DNA from: Aselliscus stoliczkanus | Lineage: Eukaryota; Chordata; Mammalia; Chiroptera; Hipposideridae | DNA: 64,000 nt | Direction: 5' to 3' | Assembly: GCA_033961575.1 (NCBI GenBank) | Contig: CM066736.1 | Coordinates: 78,082,852-78,146,851 of the forward strand | In this document: piece after piece, positions 1 to 9,769 of the stretch | Layout of the letters: each line of letters begins with the position of its first letter | How positions within the stretch are numbered: the first letter of the stretch is position 1 | Made by a program: the position numbers and the translations under genes | The notes under the pieces: generated by a model | What the model was told of the DNA's origin: nothing | The model's database searches: none | Seen by the model: only the letters and a program-made list of their open reading frames with translations

Positions 1-54
1 TGTTTTCCTTATAAGAAAAATACCAACACTACTTTTCCTTATATTTAAATTGCT

Positions 55-150
55 CCTTTATATACCTGAAACTTATATATTATTGTATGTCTACAGTAAT
101 TGAAAAATAAAATTTTAAAAAGTTAAAAAATAAATAAAATATAAAAGTGA
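55..150 (+). mobile_element. L1 3'-end fragment
   Basis: The stretch starting tatacctgaaacttatatat and running into A-rich sequence resembles the last ~90 bp of many mammalian L1 3' UTRs (tatacctgaaactaatat... followed by AATAAA-rich tail). It is severely 5'-truncated. The A-rich sequence continues to about 180. Confidence 0.55.
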
Positions 151-180
151 GTTATAAACAAAAAAAGTAATAAGAAAATA

Positions 181-491
181 AATCAGTTGCTCCTTGAGGA
201 CTCCCTATATACCAAATTCTTTGCTAGCTCTTTTGCATAATCTTTTGTTGCCTGGATCTCACCTTCTTCCATATTCAGGAATCCAGCTTAATCAGTTAAC
301 TCCTTTCATGTTTCTTTAACCTCTCTTTTTCTAATAAGATCTTCCAATTTAAAAAACACACTTTGTTTTGATTTTGCTTCTCCTTTTAGCCTCTTCCTAC
401 CTTCCTCACTCTGCTCTCTCACCTCCAATGTATACCTCACCTCACTGCAACCTGTTTGTGCCTCTAGCATTTTTGCCTAGAAACTTTTTAT
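181..491. other. Unannotated AT-rich stretch
   Basis: Pyrimidine-rich, low-GC sequence without a usable frame or a repeat I recognise. Confidence 0.4.
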
Positions 492-505
492 AAAAAGTTG
501 TCAGT

Positions 506-886
506 GGGCCGACCTAATGGCACCTTGGTTAGGAGTTGGCTTGGGTCTCCAGCTCTGAACAGCAGAGCCCTGGATCAGATGCCACATATGAGGGCCAGTG
601 ACACTGTGCCCTCTACAGCTAAGATGGTGAACATCAGCTCTACCTGGAGCTGGGCTGCAGTGGGGCTTGCCGGCAGTGAGTGTGAGCTTTCGTGAACCAC
701 CGTGAGCCACAGTGAGCGGCCGTCCAATGGCCAGGGAGCAACTGCCTCACCTGGGAAGAGTGCAATGATAATATCAACATGGGCCAGTGAAGCAAGGTCC
801 TCCACAACTATACTTAAACAAAAGGACAGCAACTTGTCTGTTCCCCTCCCCCAATTTCCCAATAAAATCTTTAAAAAAAAGAAAAG
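506..886 (+). mobile_element. Long T+ tRNA-derived SINE, copy 1
   Basis: Begins gggccgacc, with a tRNA-like head (degraded A box; the B-box region gatcagatgccac is decayed). A body containing acatatgagggccagtgaca follows, and the tail reads caataaaatcttt plus A's. AATAAA followed by TCTTT is the hallmark of T+ SINEs, whose Pol III transcripts carry both a polyadenylation signal and a terminator. The target-site duplication is aaaaagttgtcagtg at 492-506 and aaaaacttgtcagtg at 887-901 (one mismatch). An antisense relative follows 77 bp downstream. Confidence 0.88.
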
Positions 887-963
887 AAAAACTTGTCAGT
901 GGCTTAGTATGTGCCAAAACTCATCTTACTTTGATTGCCCTTCTTGCAGCATTTGAATTTCTT

Positions 964-1418
964 TTTTTCTTTTTTAAAGATTTTATGTTGGGGAATTGGG
1001 GGAGGGGAACAGCATTGGGGAATCGGGGAAGGGGAACAGACAAGTTGCTGTCCTTTTTTGTTCTTCAGTCTAGTTGTGGAGGACGTTGCTTCACTGGCCC
1101 CTGTTGGTATTGTCATTGTGCCCTTCCCGGATGAGGCAGATTGGTCGCCGGCTTCTGGATGGTCGCTCACCGCGGTTATTTGCAGTTCACGGTGGCTACC
1201 GGCCTCTCACGCTGGCTGCCGGCTACTCACTGTAGCCTTGGCAGCCCACTGCAGCAGGGGCTGCAGGCTACACCACCCCTGGGGCTCCCAGCCCAGCTCC
1301 AAGTGGAGCTGTTGTTAGCTGTAGAGGGCAGTGTCACTGGCCCTCATATGTGGGATCCGAACTGGGGCCACTGGCATCCCAAAACCAGCTCTTAACCAAT
1401 GTGCTACTGGGCCAGCCC
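964..1418 (-). mobile_element. Long T+ tRNA-derived SINE, copy 2 (antisense)
   Basis: Reverse complement of the same family as 506-886 and more complete. Reading the minus strand from 1418: gggccagcccagtagcacat (A-box region), a B-box-like segment around 1355-1368, the body, two GTTCCCC repeats and the AATAAAATCTTT-type tail near 975-985. The target-site duplication gcatttgaatttctt (949-963) / gcattggaatttctt (1419-1433) has one mismatch. With copy 1 it forms a long inverted repeat. Confidence 0.9.
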
Positions 1419-1559
1419 GCATTGGAATTTCTTGGCACTCATCCCCTATGAAAATTCTTTCTCCTCTTGACTTGTGAGAACACATATTTTTGTTTCCCAT
1501 TTCCTCTATGATCGTTCTTTTCAGTCTTCTTCTCAGATTAATTTTCACCTCCTTTATCT

Positions 1560-1840
1560 AGGAAGAACCACAGGAAGGCCAGTGTGTGGAAGAACCAGAA
1601 GGGAGCTGAGGGGAGGCAGGGGCTGGAGGAAGCAGAGCCTTGAAGGTTGTGTTAGGGACATTGGTCTCCATCCTCAGAGCAGCAGGAAGCCTTTGAATGG
1701 TTTGAAGCAAGGGTGTAATGTAATCTGATTTGCAGCTCATAATAGAGTCAGGCAAGCATAATAGAATCATGGAAGTGAGGTGACTAATCCGGAGAAAGGA
1801 TAAACTTAGATAAAAGAGGATAATAGCTTAGATTAGGATA
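1560..1840 (-). mobile_element. L2-like ancient repeat fragment
   Basis: Contains ggaaggccagtgtgtgg and gcaagggtgtaatgtaatct. These match the remembered antisense L2-class consensus (aggaaggccagtgtggctgg ... agtgacatgatcagattt). Strongly diverged, with no frame retained. Assignment to L2 is from memory. Confidence 0.5.
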
Positions 1841-1922
1841 GTAGCAATAAAAATGAAATTAAGTGAATATTCAAGGTATATTTAGGACATAAGTGTGTGA
1901 AAGGTAAGAAAGGAGTAGTTTA

Positions 1923-2065
1923 GGGCCAGCCGAATGGCTCAGTTGGTTAAGAGCTCTCTCAAGAGTGTGAGCTGAGCTCTGAGCAACAGCAGTTTGATGC
2001 CCAGCCTGAGCTGAGCTGCCAACAGGTGGCAGGATGGTTCAGCTGAAAAAATAAAAAATAAAAAG
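1923..2065 (+). mobile_element. Partial composite SINE (related to the three-unit family)
   Basis: gggccagccgaatggctcag followed by gagctgagctgccaacaggt, then ggcaggatggttcagctg and an A/T-rich tail. The order (tRNA-like A box, then a second A-box-like unit) matches the first part of the antisense element at 54710-55214. It is 3'-shortened after the second unit. Possible imperfect duplication: aagaaaggagtagtttag upstream and aagaagggggattttatag downstream. Confidence 0.7.
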
Positions 2066-2084
2066 AAGGGGGATTTTATAGCTT

Positions 2085-3495
2085 GAGGATGCTATAGATG
2101 GCAGGGCCATCTGCTGAGAAATGAAGAAATTTGGGATGTAACAACAGGAAGGAAGTTAGTGAAGCTGCTAGTTGAAAGTTTCCCCACTTGATCTCCTCAT
2201 CTCTCTGTCTCTTCCCTGCTAACATAACCCACATGTCATGGTTTCTTAATAGCCTTCCTAATGTAGAAGTGTCATGATCATTTTATAGCCCTCATTCTCC
2301 TTGACATTGTTGTGCATACTTCTCAGGGTAAAATATGTGACAGCCCTTTAAATGTTCAGGAGACTATTATTTTGAAGAAGGATTAGAATGATTTTGTATG
2401 TCCCTAGAGAGGAGAATAAGAACCAAAGGGAAGACAGATTTTAGCTAACTATAAATAAAGATTTTTATAATGATTAATGAAAAGGAACATGTCAGGAGAT
2501 GGGAAGCAAGGTCCATGTGATCGGAATTATTTGTGCAATCCTCTGTGACCATTTCATGGAGATGATTGTAGGGAGAATTTATATATTGGATGGGGGAGGA
2601 CCTGGAAGGGGTGACCAGATGACCAGATGACCACTAGGCTCCATTCTAACCTAAGATTCGGTGGTTCTTTGAATGTCCATGTGCTGCTTCTTCCCATTGT
2701 GACAAACACAGGAGGGTCTGAATAACTATGGCCTGAAGAATCTCTTCTGGGTGATGACTGCTTATTCATTCAGAATTTTGTCATTTCTTTGAGTGCATGC
2801 ATGAGAGCATAATTTATTCAGAACAGTCACTCAGCAATAAGACACCAAGAATACATTAATGAAACAACAGTAATTGAGGATTTTACCCAAGTGTAGCTTC
2901 CTTCCCTAACTCATGCATAATTCTTCCTCAGTAGGGATTGTGCCTTTCTTAGCTAGCACGGACTAGCTGCCTTGGAAAGGCTGCATGTTTTCATTATGTG
3001 AGAAGATGTTTCTTGTTTTGATGATCCAAACAAGGGAATTGTTTGCTCCTGGAAATATAAATGAGTTTTGAATACCAAGATACATGGAGAGATAGGGGGG
3101 AAGTGATATCCCTCTCCTCAAATATTTTACGAACTATCCAACTACATTACCTCAATTCTGTCTGTTACGTAAGTAAGGGATAAGGCATTTGATTTTTTAA
3201 ACTATTGTTCTCATTAAACCATTATTCACATTAAAATAACACCTCTGTCAATAAACATAGTGAAGAGCTGCATTCAATACCCACAGTTATCATATAAATC
3301 ATATAAATCTTTTTATGAAGCAGAATGGGCGAACTCCTGTGATCTCTGGAAAGTGGTTAGAGTTTCAAGGGTGAGGGTGTGTTGCTGTGGTGAGGGTGTG
3401 TGCTAAGAATAGGGCAGGGAGTGTAAGTGTCTTCAAACACAATTTTGTTCTTAGTTATTTTCTGAGATTGTTCAAAGTATCATGGTTGCTACTAA
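2085..3495. other. Unannotated stretch
   Basis: No recognisable coding frame. Only vague resemblance to decayed repeats; nothing I can name. Confidence 0.35.
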
Positions 3496-3499
3496 TTTT

Positions 3500-3625
3500 C
3501 AGTCCCAGATGCATTGTAAGTTTGTGAAAGCAGGACCCATGCTGTCATGCTTATCATTGTATCTTGTACATCTGACAAGGTGTCTGGCATGTAGTAGACA
3601 CTCAATAAATATTTTTGGAAGGAAA
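3500..3625 (+). mobile_element. L2 3' end
   Basis: The order agcaggacccatgctgtc ... tgtctggcatgtagtagaca ... ctcaataaatatttttgg follows the classic L2 3' end (gcctggcacatagtaggcgc, tcaataaatatttgttgaat). About 25% diverged. Confidence 0.7.
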
Positions 3626-3634
3626 GAGGGCAGG

Positions 3635-4290
3635 CGGGCAGAGGAGGGCTGGGATGGGATATGGTCTTATATCAAGAAAACAAGTGTAGAATGGGTGCCC
3701 AAATCTTGTCCATGATGGAAAAGAGAAGTCACGCACTTGAGGAATGACAGAAACCAGCCTTGTGTAATAATAGATGTCAAATCCAAGTGAGAGATTCATA
3801 TTTCATGGCCAATTCTTTGTTTACACCTGTATCAGTTAACATGGGGCAGAAACACGGTTGACTGGTTGACTCTCAGACCTCATAAATAAGCCTGTCTGGT
3901 TGTTTTTAAAGGCTTAGCTAGTTTTCTGAGTCCATCAACTGACACAACCGTGGAAACTCAAGGAATTGTTCTAAATAGATAACTGAGGAGATGTAAAAAT
4001 AAAGTAGACAATTTAGCTGTTCCCCTTACAGGGCTGAATCTTCTCAATGAGAGAAATCTCTTGTAATTCAGTATAATTGATACTTATCATCTATTTCTTT
4101 CTAAGTGAACAGTATTTCACAATAAAGGGAGCACTGTGGACTGCAGAGAGCAGTCCAGGATTCATGGGTAGGCAGGATTTAAGCTAGGCTCTAAAGACAT
4201 GGTTTGGATTTGCCTCAACAATGAGGAATGGGAAAGCCTTGTAGGCAAGGGTGAGACATGGATGCAGCAATGCTTAAATCATGCTGAGGG
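3635..4290. other. Unannotated stretch, possible L2 traces
   Basis: 4190-4260 (gaatgggaaagccttgtagg) weakly recalls the antisense L2-class repeat. The rest is unrecognised, non-coding sequence. Confidence 0.3.
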
Positions 4291-4297
4291 TTCATGT

Positions 4298-4425
4298 GAT
4301 CAAATTTCAAGATAGCTCATATTAGAATCGCCCTTAAATACAAATGATTCAATTCTGAACAAAGATTTAACCTCACTGAAAATGGTTTTTGTATGTGAAA
4401 AAAGGAGACTGAGGTTTTCACTTGG
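4298..4425 (+). repeat. Unclassified direct duplication, copy A
   Basis: Shares an ordered series of words with 5126-5258: caaatttcaagat, gctcatatt, ttcaattctgaacaa / ttcaatttttgaacaa, and ttttcacttgg / ttttcagtgaacttg. By eye they are roughly 70-75% identical over ~130 bp. It is not a family I recognise, so it may be an old local duplication or two members of an unnamed repeat. Confidence 0.65.
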
Positions 4426-4489
4426 TAAGTGGAATGCTGAGCTGTAAGTCTACCTGCTACGAAAAATGGATGTCTAGTAGTGACAGCAT

Positions 4490-4700
4490 CAGCTGCAATT
4501 TTATGAGGTCTTTGCTTGTGTTAACTGATTAAATCATTCAAACTCTAGCAGTGGGAGCTAATATCATTCCAATCTTGCAGATGAGGAAACTGAGACTCAG
4601 AGGTTAAAAAGAAAATAATAGAAACAAATAGAAAAACAAGCAAACAAAAATCCAACTTATCCGTAGTCCCAGAGCTAGAAAGTGCCTACTTATAACACAA
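4490..4700 (-). mobile_element. MIR fragment
   Basis: The core word gcagatgaggaaactgagac and following tcagaggttaaaaag are the antisense MIR core. An A-rich expansion (aaacaagcaaacaaaaatcc) interrupts before cagagctagaaagtgcc, the remnant of the MIR tRNA-distal segment. Confidence 0.75.
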
Positions 4701-4704
4701 GGTT

Positions 4705-5125
4705 TCTATTGAGGAATAATAAGAGATTGGAAGGGAGGCAGTGATTTGATGCCAAAAGTTAGATTAAGAAACTCGGGTTTTATTCCACAATCTGTGAGTG
4801 GTTGTTGATGGCATTTCTGCCCTTTACTGCTATGTGGGAAGTAGGCTGGAACCCAATTCACCTCATCCTATCAACAATAAGGAATGGCTGGGTTAATGCC
4901 TAGCAAATGTCTATGGCTAACTAGGTCAATGGGATTTCCCATCCCGGGTGGCTGCTAATGCTAATCGCAGGCCTCCAGACCTGATACACTACATTTCAGT
5001 TGTTCTTTCATTGATTCTTTAAGGCATCTTAAAATTAGAAAGATCATCTAACTCTCACTCAGATCCAATTCCCTATTACTGTTCAGCCAGCTTGCGTTAC
5101 TTTTCTGTCTGCTGGAAATCCACAG
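4705..5125. other. Unannotated stretch
   Basis: No frame or repeat that I can support. Confidence 0.3.
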
Positions 5126-5258
5126 GTGACCAAATTTCAAGATGGCTCATATTGAAATTTCCCTTGAGTACGAATGTTTCAATTTTTGAACAAGGATTTA
5201 GGTTGACTGGGGAATGGTTCGCTTTGTGAAATAAGGAAACCCGAGCTTTTCAGTGAAC
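5126..5258 (+). repeat. Unclassified direct duplication, copy B
   Basis: Second copy of the segment at 4298-4425, same strand, ~830 bp further on. Collinear over its whole length with small indels. The flanks of the two copies do not match each other by eye. Confidence 0.65.
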
Positions 5259-5324
5259 TTGTTTGCCCTTGGTAAACTTAAGGATTATCGCTAATGTCAT
5301 GTGGCAGAAAAAAGTCTTGTCCTG

Positions 5325-5405
5325 TTGGACTGATTTTCTATAGTCCCTAACACCTAGTACAGTGCTTGATGCATGGTAGACACTAAATAAATACTTCTTT
5401 AATCA
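5325..5405 (+). mobile_element. L2 3' end
   Basis: tccctaacacctagtacagt then gcatggtagacactaaataa, the L2 3' terminal pattern with its AATAAA. The copy is only ~80 bp. Confidence 0.65.
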
Positions 5406-5451
5406 ATGAGAGGACATATGAATTGGAATTCATAATTTGTGTTCAATTTTT

Positions 5452-5557
5452 CTTTTTTTTTTTTGAGGGCAGTGTCACTGGCCCTCATATGTGGGACCGA
5501 ACCGGGGCCGCTGGCTTCCCAAGCCAGCGCTTAACCACCGCGCCACTTGGCCAGCCC
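5452..5557 (-). mobile_element. Short tRNA-derived SINE (antisense), young
   Basis: Poly-T, then gagggcagtgtcactggccc, the B-box complement near 5493-5505 and the A-box complement ttaaccaccgcgccacttgg. It consists of the tRNA head only, with no T+ body. A perfect 15-bp target-site duplication ttgtgttcaattttt lies at 5437-5451 and 5558-5572. The exact duplication and intact promoter boxes point to a recent insertion. Confidence 0.93.
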
Positions 5558-5837
5558 TTGTGTTCAATTTTTAATTGTCTGATTTGAGAGACACTCTGTG
5601 GGTATTGGAACAAATTTGAACAAGACGCATAAGAACTTGTCCAGCTGCTTCTCAAGAGTCTTACTGTTACCTGAGGAGAATGATGTCAGTCTACCAATTA
5701 TCCAGTGACCACTATTGTTGATAAAGGAGCTTCCTTTTTTCTTTTTATATTATATTTTTAGTGTAAAAGATCCTGATGTTCAGTGGCCCCTTGCTTTTCA
5801 AAATAACAGTAGCATCTTTCTGTGGCCTCCAGGAAGA

Positions 5838-6095
5838 CAGTATGGTTTAGAGAGGAAACAAGCACGGTTATTCGAAATCCTTTGACAGCAGAGGCTTTTG
5901 GGGTGCTGATGTTCAGAACCCTGCTCCGACAATTGTGCTGTGATATAAAGCAAGTAAACAGCCGCTCCAGACCTCAAGTACTTCATTTGTAAAACTGAAG
6001 ATAGTAGTACCTTCTTTACTATATTCTTATGAGGATTAATGAGGAAATTGTATAAAGTACCTGGCACATGGTAGATACAAAATAAATCTCATTTC
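5838..6095 (+). mobile_element. MIR
   Basis: Collinear with MIR: a degraded tRNA head, then acttcatttgtaaaactgaa, then tatgaggattaatgaggaaa, and acctggcacatggtagatac with an AATAAA end. Confidence 0.75.
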
Positions 6096-6099
6096 ACTT

Positions 6100-7310
6100 C
6101 TTCATTCCTTATTGTCAAGTGGATAGTTTATACAATTAAATAATAAGTGTAGCTCTGCTAAATTTGGTCTGTGTGGAGGTTCTAGCACTGAGTTACTATG
6201 ACAACTTTTTTTAAGAAAGGACATTTTCTCTAGAATTGGTCAATTTTTAAAGTAAACTGCCTCATTAAAAAACTACAAAATACCTGCCAAACACTATTTG
6301 TATTCTATCCCTATTAAACAATTTTCTTTAAGTATTTTCAATTTTATTTTTCTGTAAGAGAGAAATTGCTTTTTTTTAATAAACATACCTGAATGCTTAT
6401 TTCACTTATTTTAAAATGATTCTGTTAGATACATACTAATTTATACTGAAGCATCCTACTCAAGGATCCCTTTTCAGACATCAGGGATCATAGACCACCA
6501 GGACTATTTATTGCTCTTTAAATCAAGGATGGCAAACACATAGCACAAATTCTGGTACTTCACACATATGTGTTCATAGCATTCTTTCCCAATATTCCAG
6601 ATTCTACCACAGAATCCTTCTGAACACAGCACTGCAAAAAGCAACTATCCATCAGTCAGTGCTAACATGTAAATTCATACCTATTTGCCCTTTATGGACT
6701 AAACCATGAGTCAAGTTCAGATGCTCATAAAGGTTGATTGATATTCTGCCTGAAATTATAACATGTGGTATACAGTCCTTGGGTTGATCATTTCTTCCCT
6801 CTAAGAATCTCTTTGGAAATGTTTCTACTCTGTGGAATTGGTAACACATTGACCGCATGAGGTCCATTGGAGTTTATCAGCCCCAATTGAATGGAGAAAG
6901 ATTGGGACAAAGGATAATGAACAAGAGGAAGTGGCTATAGCTGCAGGTTTACTGCAGTTTGGCTTACCCTTGATTCCAATGGTGAATATAGAACTGGTAT
7001 TTATATTTTAACTGATGAAATTAAAGTTGAGCTATCTCGTTTGTTAATTCAATATTTCCCAAAAGTAAATAATTTACTTACCGCCTTCATTATTTTGCCA
7101 TATTAATTTACAATCTGAACTATTATTTAATTAATATTTTTCTTTATTGTATATTTAACGTGTATATGATAAATGCATCATTGAACATCATAGAATGTCA
7201 CTATTATAAATATAAACACTTTAAAAATTACCTGTATCATTAAATTCTAGCTAGAAACCTTACCTGTTAATAACTCTAAGAAGTTCATCCTCTTTTTGTA
7301 ATATAACACA
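6100..7310. other. Unannotated AT-rich stretch
   Basis: AT-rich, with no coding frame longer than ~70 codons and no repeat I can name. Confidence 0.3.
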
Positions 7311-7320
7311 TATGTATGTT

Positions 7321-7380
7321 TTTCATTGGTCAGAACCAGAAGGGTCCAATTTTTGAGAGATCCATACTTCCCCCAAAGTC
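7321..7380 (+). repeat. Partial third copy of the 250-bp TIR element
   Basis: tttcattggtcagaaccaga and caatttttgagagatccata, then cttcccccaaa, align with the middle of the repeats at 9128-9375 and 9913-10164. Similarity stops abruptly on the right. Confidence 0.65.
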
Positions 7381-7559
7381 TTGCTCAAAAAACAGATACA
7401 CATCTTTCTGTGACTCAGAAATAGTACAGAAACATAGGGGCTGAAAACATTAACCTCCTGGGCTCTAAGGTGGGCAGGAGGGTGATTTCACTGAGTTAAT
7501 AGTAACTGAAAAAAAATACATGTGGCAAGGGACCAGAGCCAGGCCCACTTTATTACATG

Positions 7560-7945
7560 CCATGTATTCATACCATGGAGTACTTACTACACAGCATGAA
7601 AAATGAATTATCTACAAATAATACATAACAATGTACACAGAGCTCTCAAACAATATTGGGTAAAAGAAGGCATGCACAAAAGAGCATACACTGTTATGAT
7701 TCTATTTTTCTAAAGTGCAAAAATAGGTACAATTAATTCATGTTGTTAGAACTCAGTATAATGGCTACTTTTGAAGGGAAGTCATTGAATGGCAGCACAG
7801 GGGAGGGTTCTGGGATACAGGTAATGTTCTGTTTATTGCTCCGGGTTCTGGTTGCATATGCTCTGTTTTTTAATATTCTTTCACTTATACACTATAATTA
7901 CGTACACTTTTCTGTACATAGAATTTAAAAAGACCCTCTAAATTC
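7560..7945 (+). mobile_element. L1M 3'-end fragment
   Basis: Ordered matches to an old L1 3' end: ccatggagtacttactacac, acaaaagagcatacactgtt, the aatggctacttttgaa region and a final segment recalling L1M (ctgggtggtggttacatg ... aatttgt). Decayed and non-coding. Confidence 0.6.
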
Positions 7946-7999
7946 CTTAGAGTCCAAAAGTTCACTGAAAACTATGAAATAAAAATAATTTCACACACA

Positions 8000-9060
8000 C
8001 ATATGCCAAAGTGAAACTACAGAATATTGGACTAATACCACCAGAGAAATAAGGACAAGTACCCTCATAGGAACCATAATGAGATGGAAAGTGGATTTCT
8101 ATCAACTACAATAGATGTCACATCTTCAAAGTACTGAGGGAAAATAACTGTCATTTTTAAAAACATATATCTAGCTTAGCCATCATTCAAGATTGGGGGT
8201 AAAAGAAGACATTTTCTGACATCTCAAGTTTACAGTCATTAGACCCTGGCTGAAAGGATTCACTTGAAGCAAACTAGATGTGAATTAATATTAAACAACA
8301 ACAAAAACTTTAAAATATATTCGTAATTAAATACTGATTGTAAAACATAACTTTAGATGTAAACAGAAAGTGGAACTAACATTTAGACAAAAGAAAGACG
8401 TGGAAGGTGAAAGACAGGGAATGTTTAAAAGTTAGTTAAGATGCTGTGATTCTTGAATTTTCAAGGAAGGGTAGAGACAATGAATCATTTCAGATTTTAT
8501 TAATATATGTAGTGAGATATATAAGTTAAAATTCAAATAATTTATGACTCAGAAATTTTCTATCTAGGTATATGCCCAGAGGGAAACTCTCCCATACCTG
8601 CCCAAGAAGACATATACATTACTTAAAATAGTGAAAAGCTAAAAACAACTCTGAGTTCCATCAACAGACATATAGATATATAGGTGAGGATGCACATTGA
8701 TTAAAAATTCAGATACATGAATTGGATAAATATATTCATGACAGAGATTGCTTTTGAAGAAGTAAAGCCAAATATTTATAATATGTTTTAAAAAATAATT
8801 TGGGGCTGGCCGAGTGGCGCGGTGGTTAAGCGCTGGCTTGGGAAGCCGGCAGCCCCGGTTCGGGTCCCACATATGAGGGCCAGTGACACTGCCCTCAAAA
8901 AAAAAAAAAAAAAAATAACAATAAAAAATAATTTGATGTAACAATGTCAAAATGGTAATATGTTTTATTATAGATTGCAGGTACACTCGGTACTCTTTAT
9001 CCTTTTAATTTTTCTGTATTTTTTAATTAAAAGAATTATATAGCTTTTTACTTGAAAATT
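8000..9060 (+). mobile_element. L1M fragment, interrupted by a SINE
   Basis: Old L1 ORF2/3'-UTR-like text in sense orientation, e.g. tctaggtatatgcccagagg, ccatcaacagacatatagat and tttgaagaagtaaagccaaa. The short SINE at 8802-8922 splits it. No open frame remains. Confidence 0.5.
8802..8922 (+). mobile_element. Short tRNA-derived SINE, young
   Basis: ggggctggccgagtggcgcg and ggtggttaagcgctggcttg give a good A box; cggttcgggtccc is a good B box. It ends gacactgccctc plus ~19 A's. Target-site duplication of about 13 bp (aaaaaataatttg) at 8790-8802 and 8923-8935. The head resembles a Leu/Ser-type tRNA, but the anticodon stem is not tRNA-like, so it is not a tRNA gene. Confidence 0.93.
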
Positions 9061-9127
9061 GATCTTATTTAATGCTTCAAATAAATGTTCTCAAAAAAAA
9101 AAAAAAACCCAAAAAACCCCATTGATA

Positions 9128-9375
9128 TTGGGAATCACCCTATAGCATGATAGAAATCTCATAGACACTTTTGGAATTGAGAGGCTGGTTGGTGAGCAGC
9201 CGAAACCAATTGATCAGAACCAGAATGCTCTGATTTTTGAGAGATCAGTACTTCTCCCAAACCTGGAAGACAAAAGTTTTCAGAAGGCAGTTTTCTGTTT
9301 ACTGTGCAGAAAACAAGGGAAAACAATAATTTATGGCTTCAACTGCTGTCCTTTAAATTGAAACCTTTTCCCTTA
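9128..9375 (+). mobile_element. Unclassified ~250-bp element with short TIRs, copy A
   Basis: Ends are ttgggaa... and ...ttttccctta, near-inverted copies of each other. Internal words tagaaatctcatagacactt, gagaggctggttggtgagca, gagagatcagtacttct and aacaagggaaaacaataa all recur in reverse complement at 9913-10164. There is no coding capacity and no poly-A tail, so a non-autonomous DNA transposon (MITE-like) is my best guess. I do not recognise the family. Confidence 0.7.
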
Positions 9376-9379
9376 GATG

Positions 9380-9765
9380 TTTAAAAAATTTTTTATTTAT
9401 TCAACTAAACTCTGAGTCTGCTTCCTTCTTATGAGTCTTTTCTCTGCTACATTAAATAATAGTCAGCAGTCAAACATTTTGATTCAATGAAAAGACAGAG
9501 CAATGGAGATTCAGTATTTCTGCAGAGACCATTGAGCCCAGAGGACACAGATCCCTTATCATGGGCCACGAGGAGACGGGGAGAGGTATGGGTCTGAAGT
9601 TCTTGTTTTCCTGCTCTCCTAAAAATGTTGGTAATTTCAAATAAAGGATTTTTAGGGAGGTTTAAGTGGGATAGTCAATATATTCATGTATTTTTTTTTG
9701 TTCTATGTGTTATTTGTCTGTGATAGTTATATACAAGAACTATCTTTTTGAAAACAAAATATCAA
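9380..9765. other. Unannotated spacer between the inverted repeats
   Basis: No feature recognised. The antisense L1 begins toward its right end. Confidence 0.3.
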
Positions 9766-9769
9766 TGTT

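Noticed and set aside
935..1318. 127-codon frame
   Set aside because: Antisense SINE read-through; the same peptide words (VVEDVASLAHVGI, AGCRPLTVA) recur in every antisense copy.
8802..8890. Possible tRNA gene (good A and B boxes)
   Set aside because: The head is followed by the SINE body and A-tail with a target-site duplication, and it lacks a proper anticodon arm. The same text recurs in several places.
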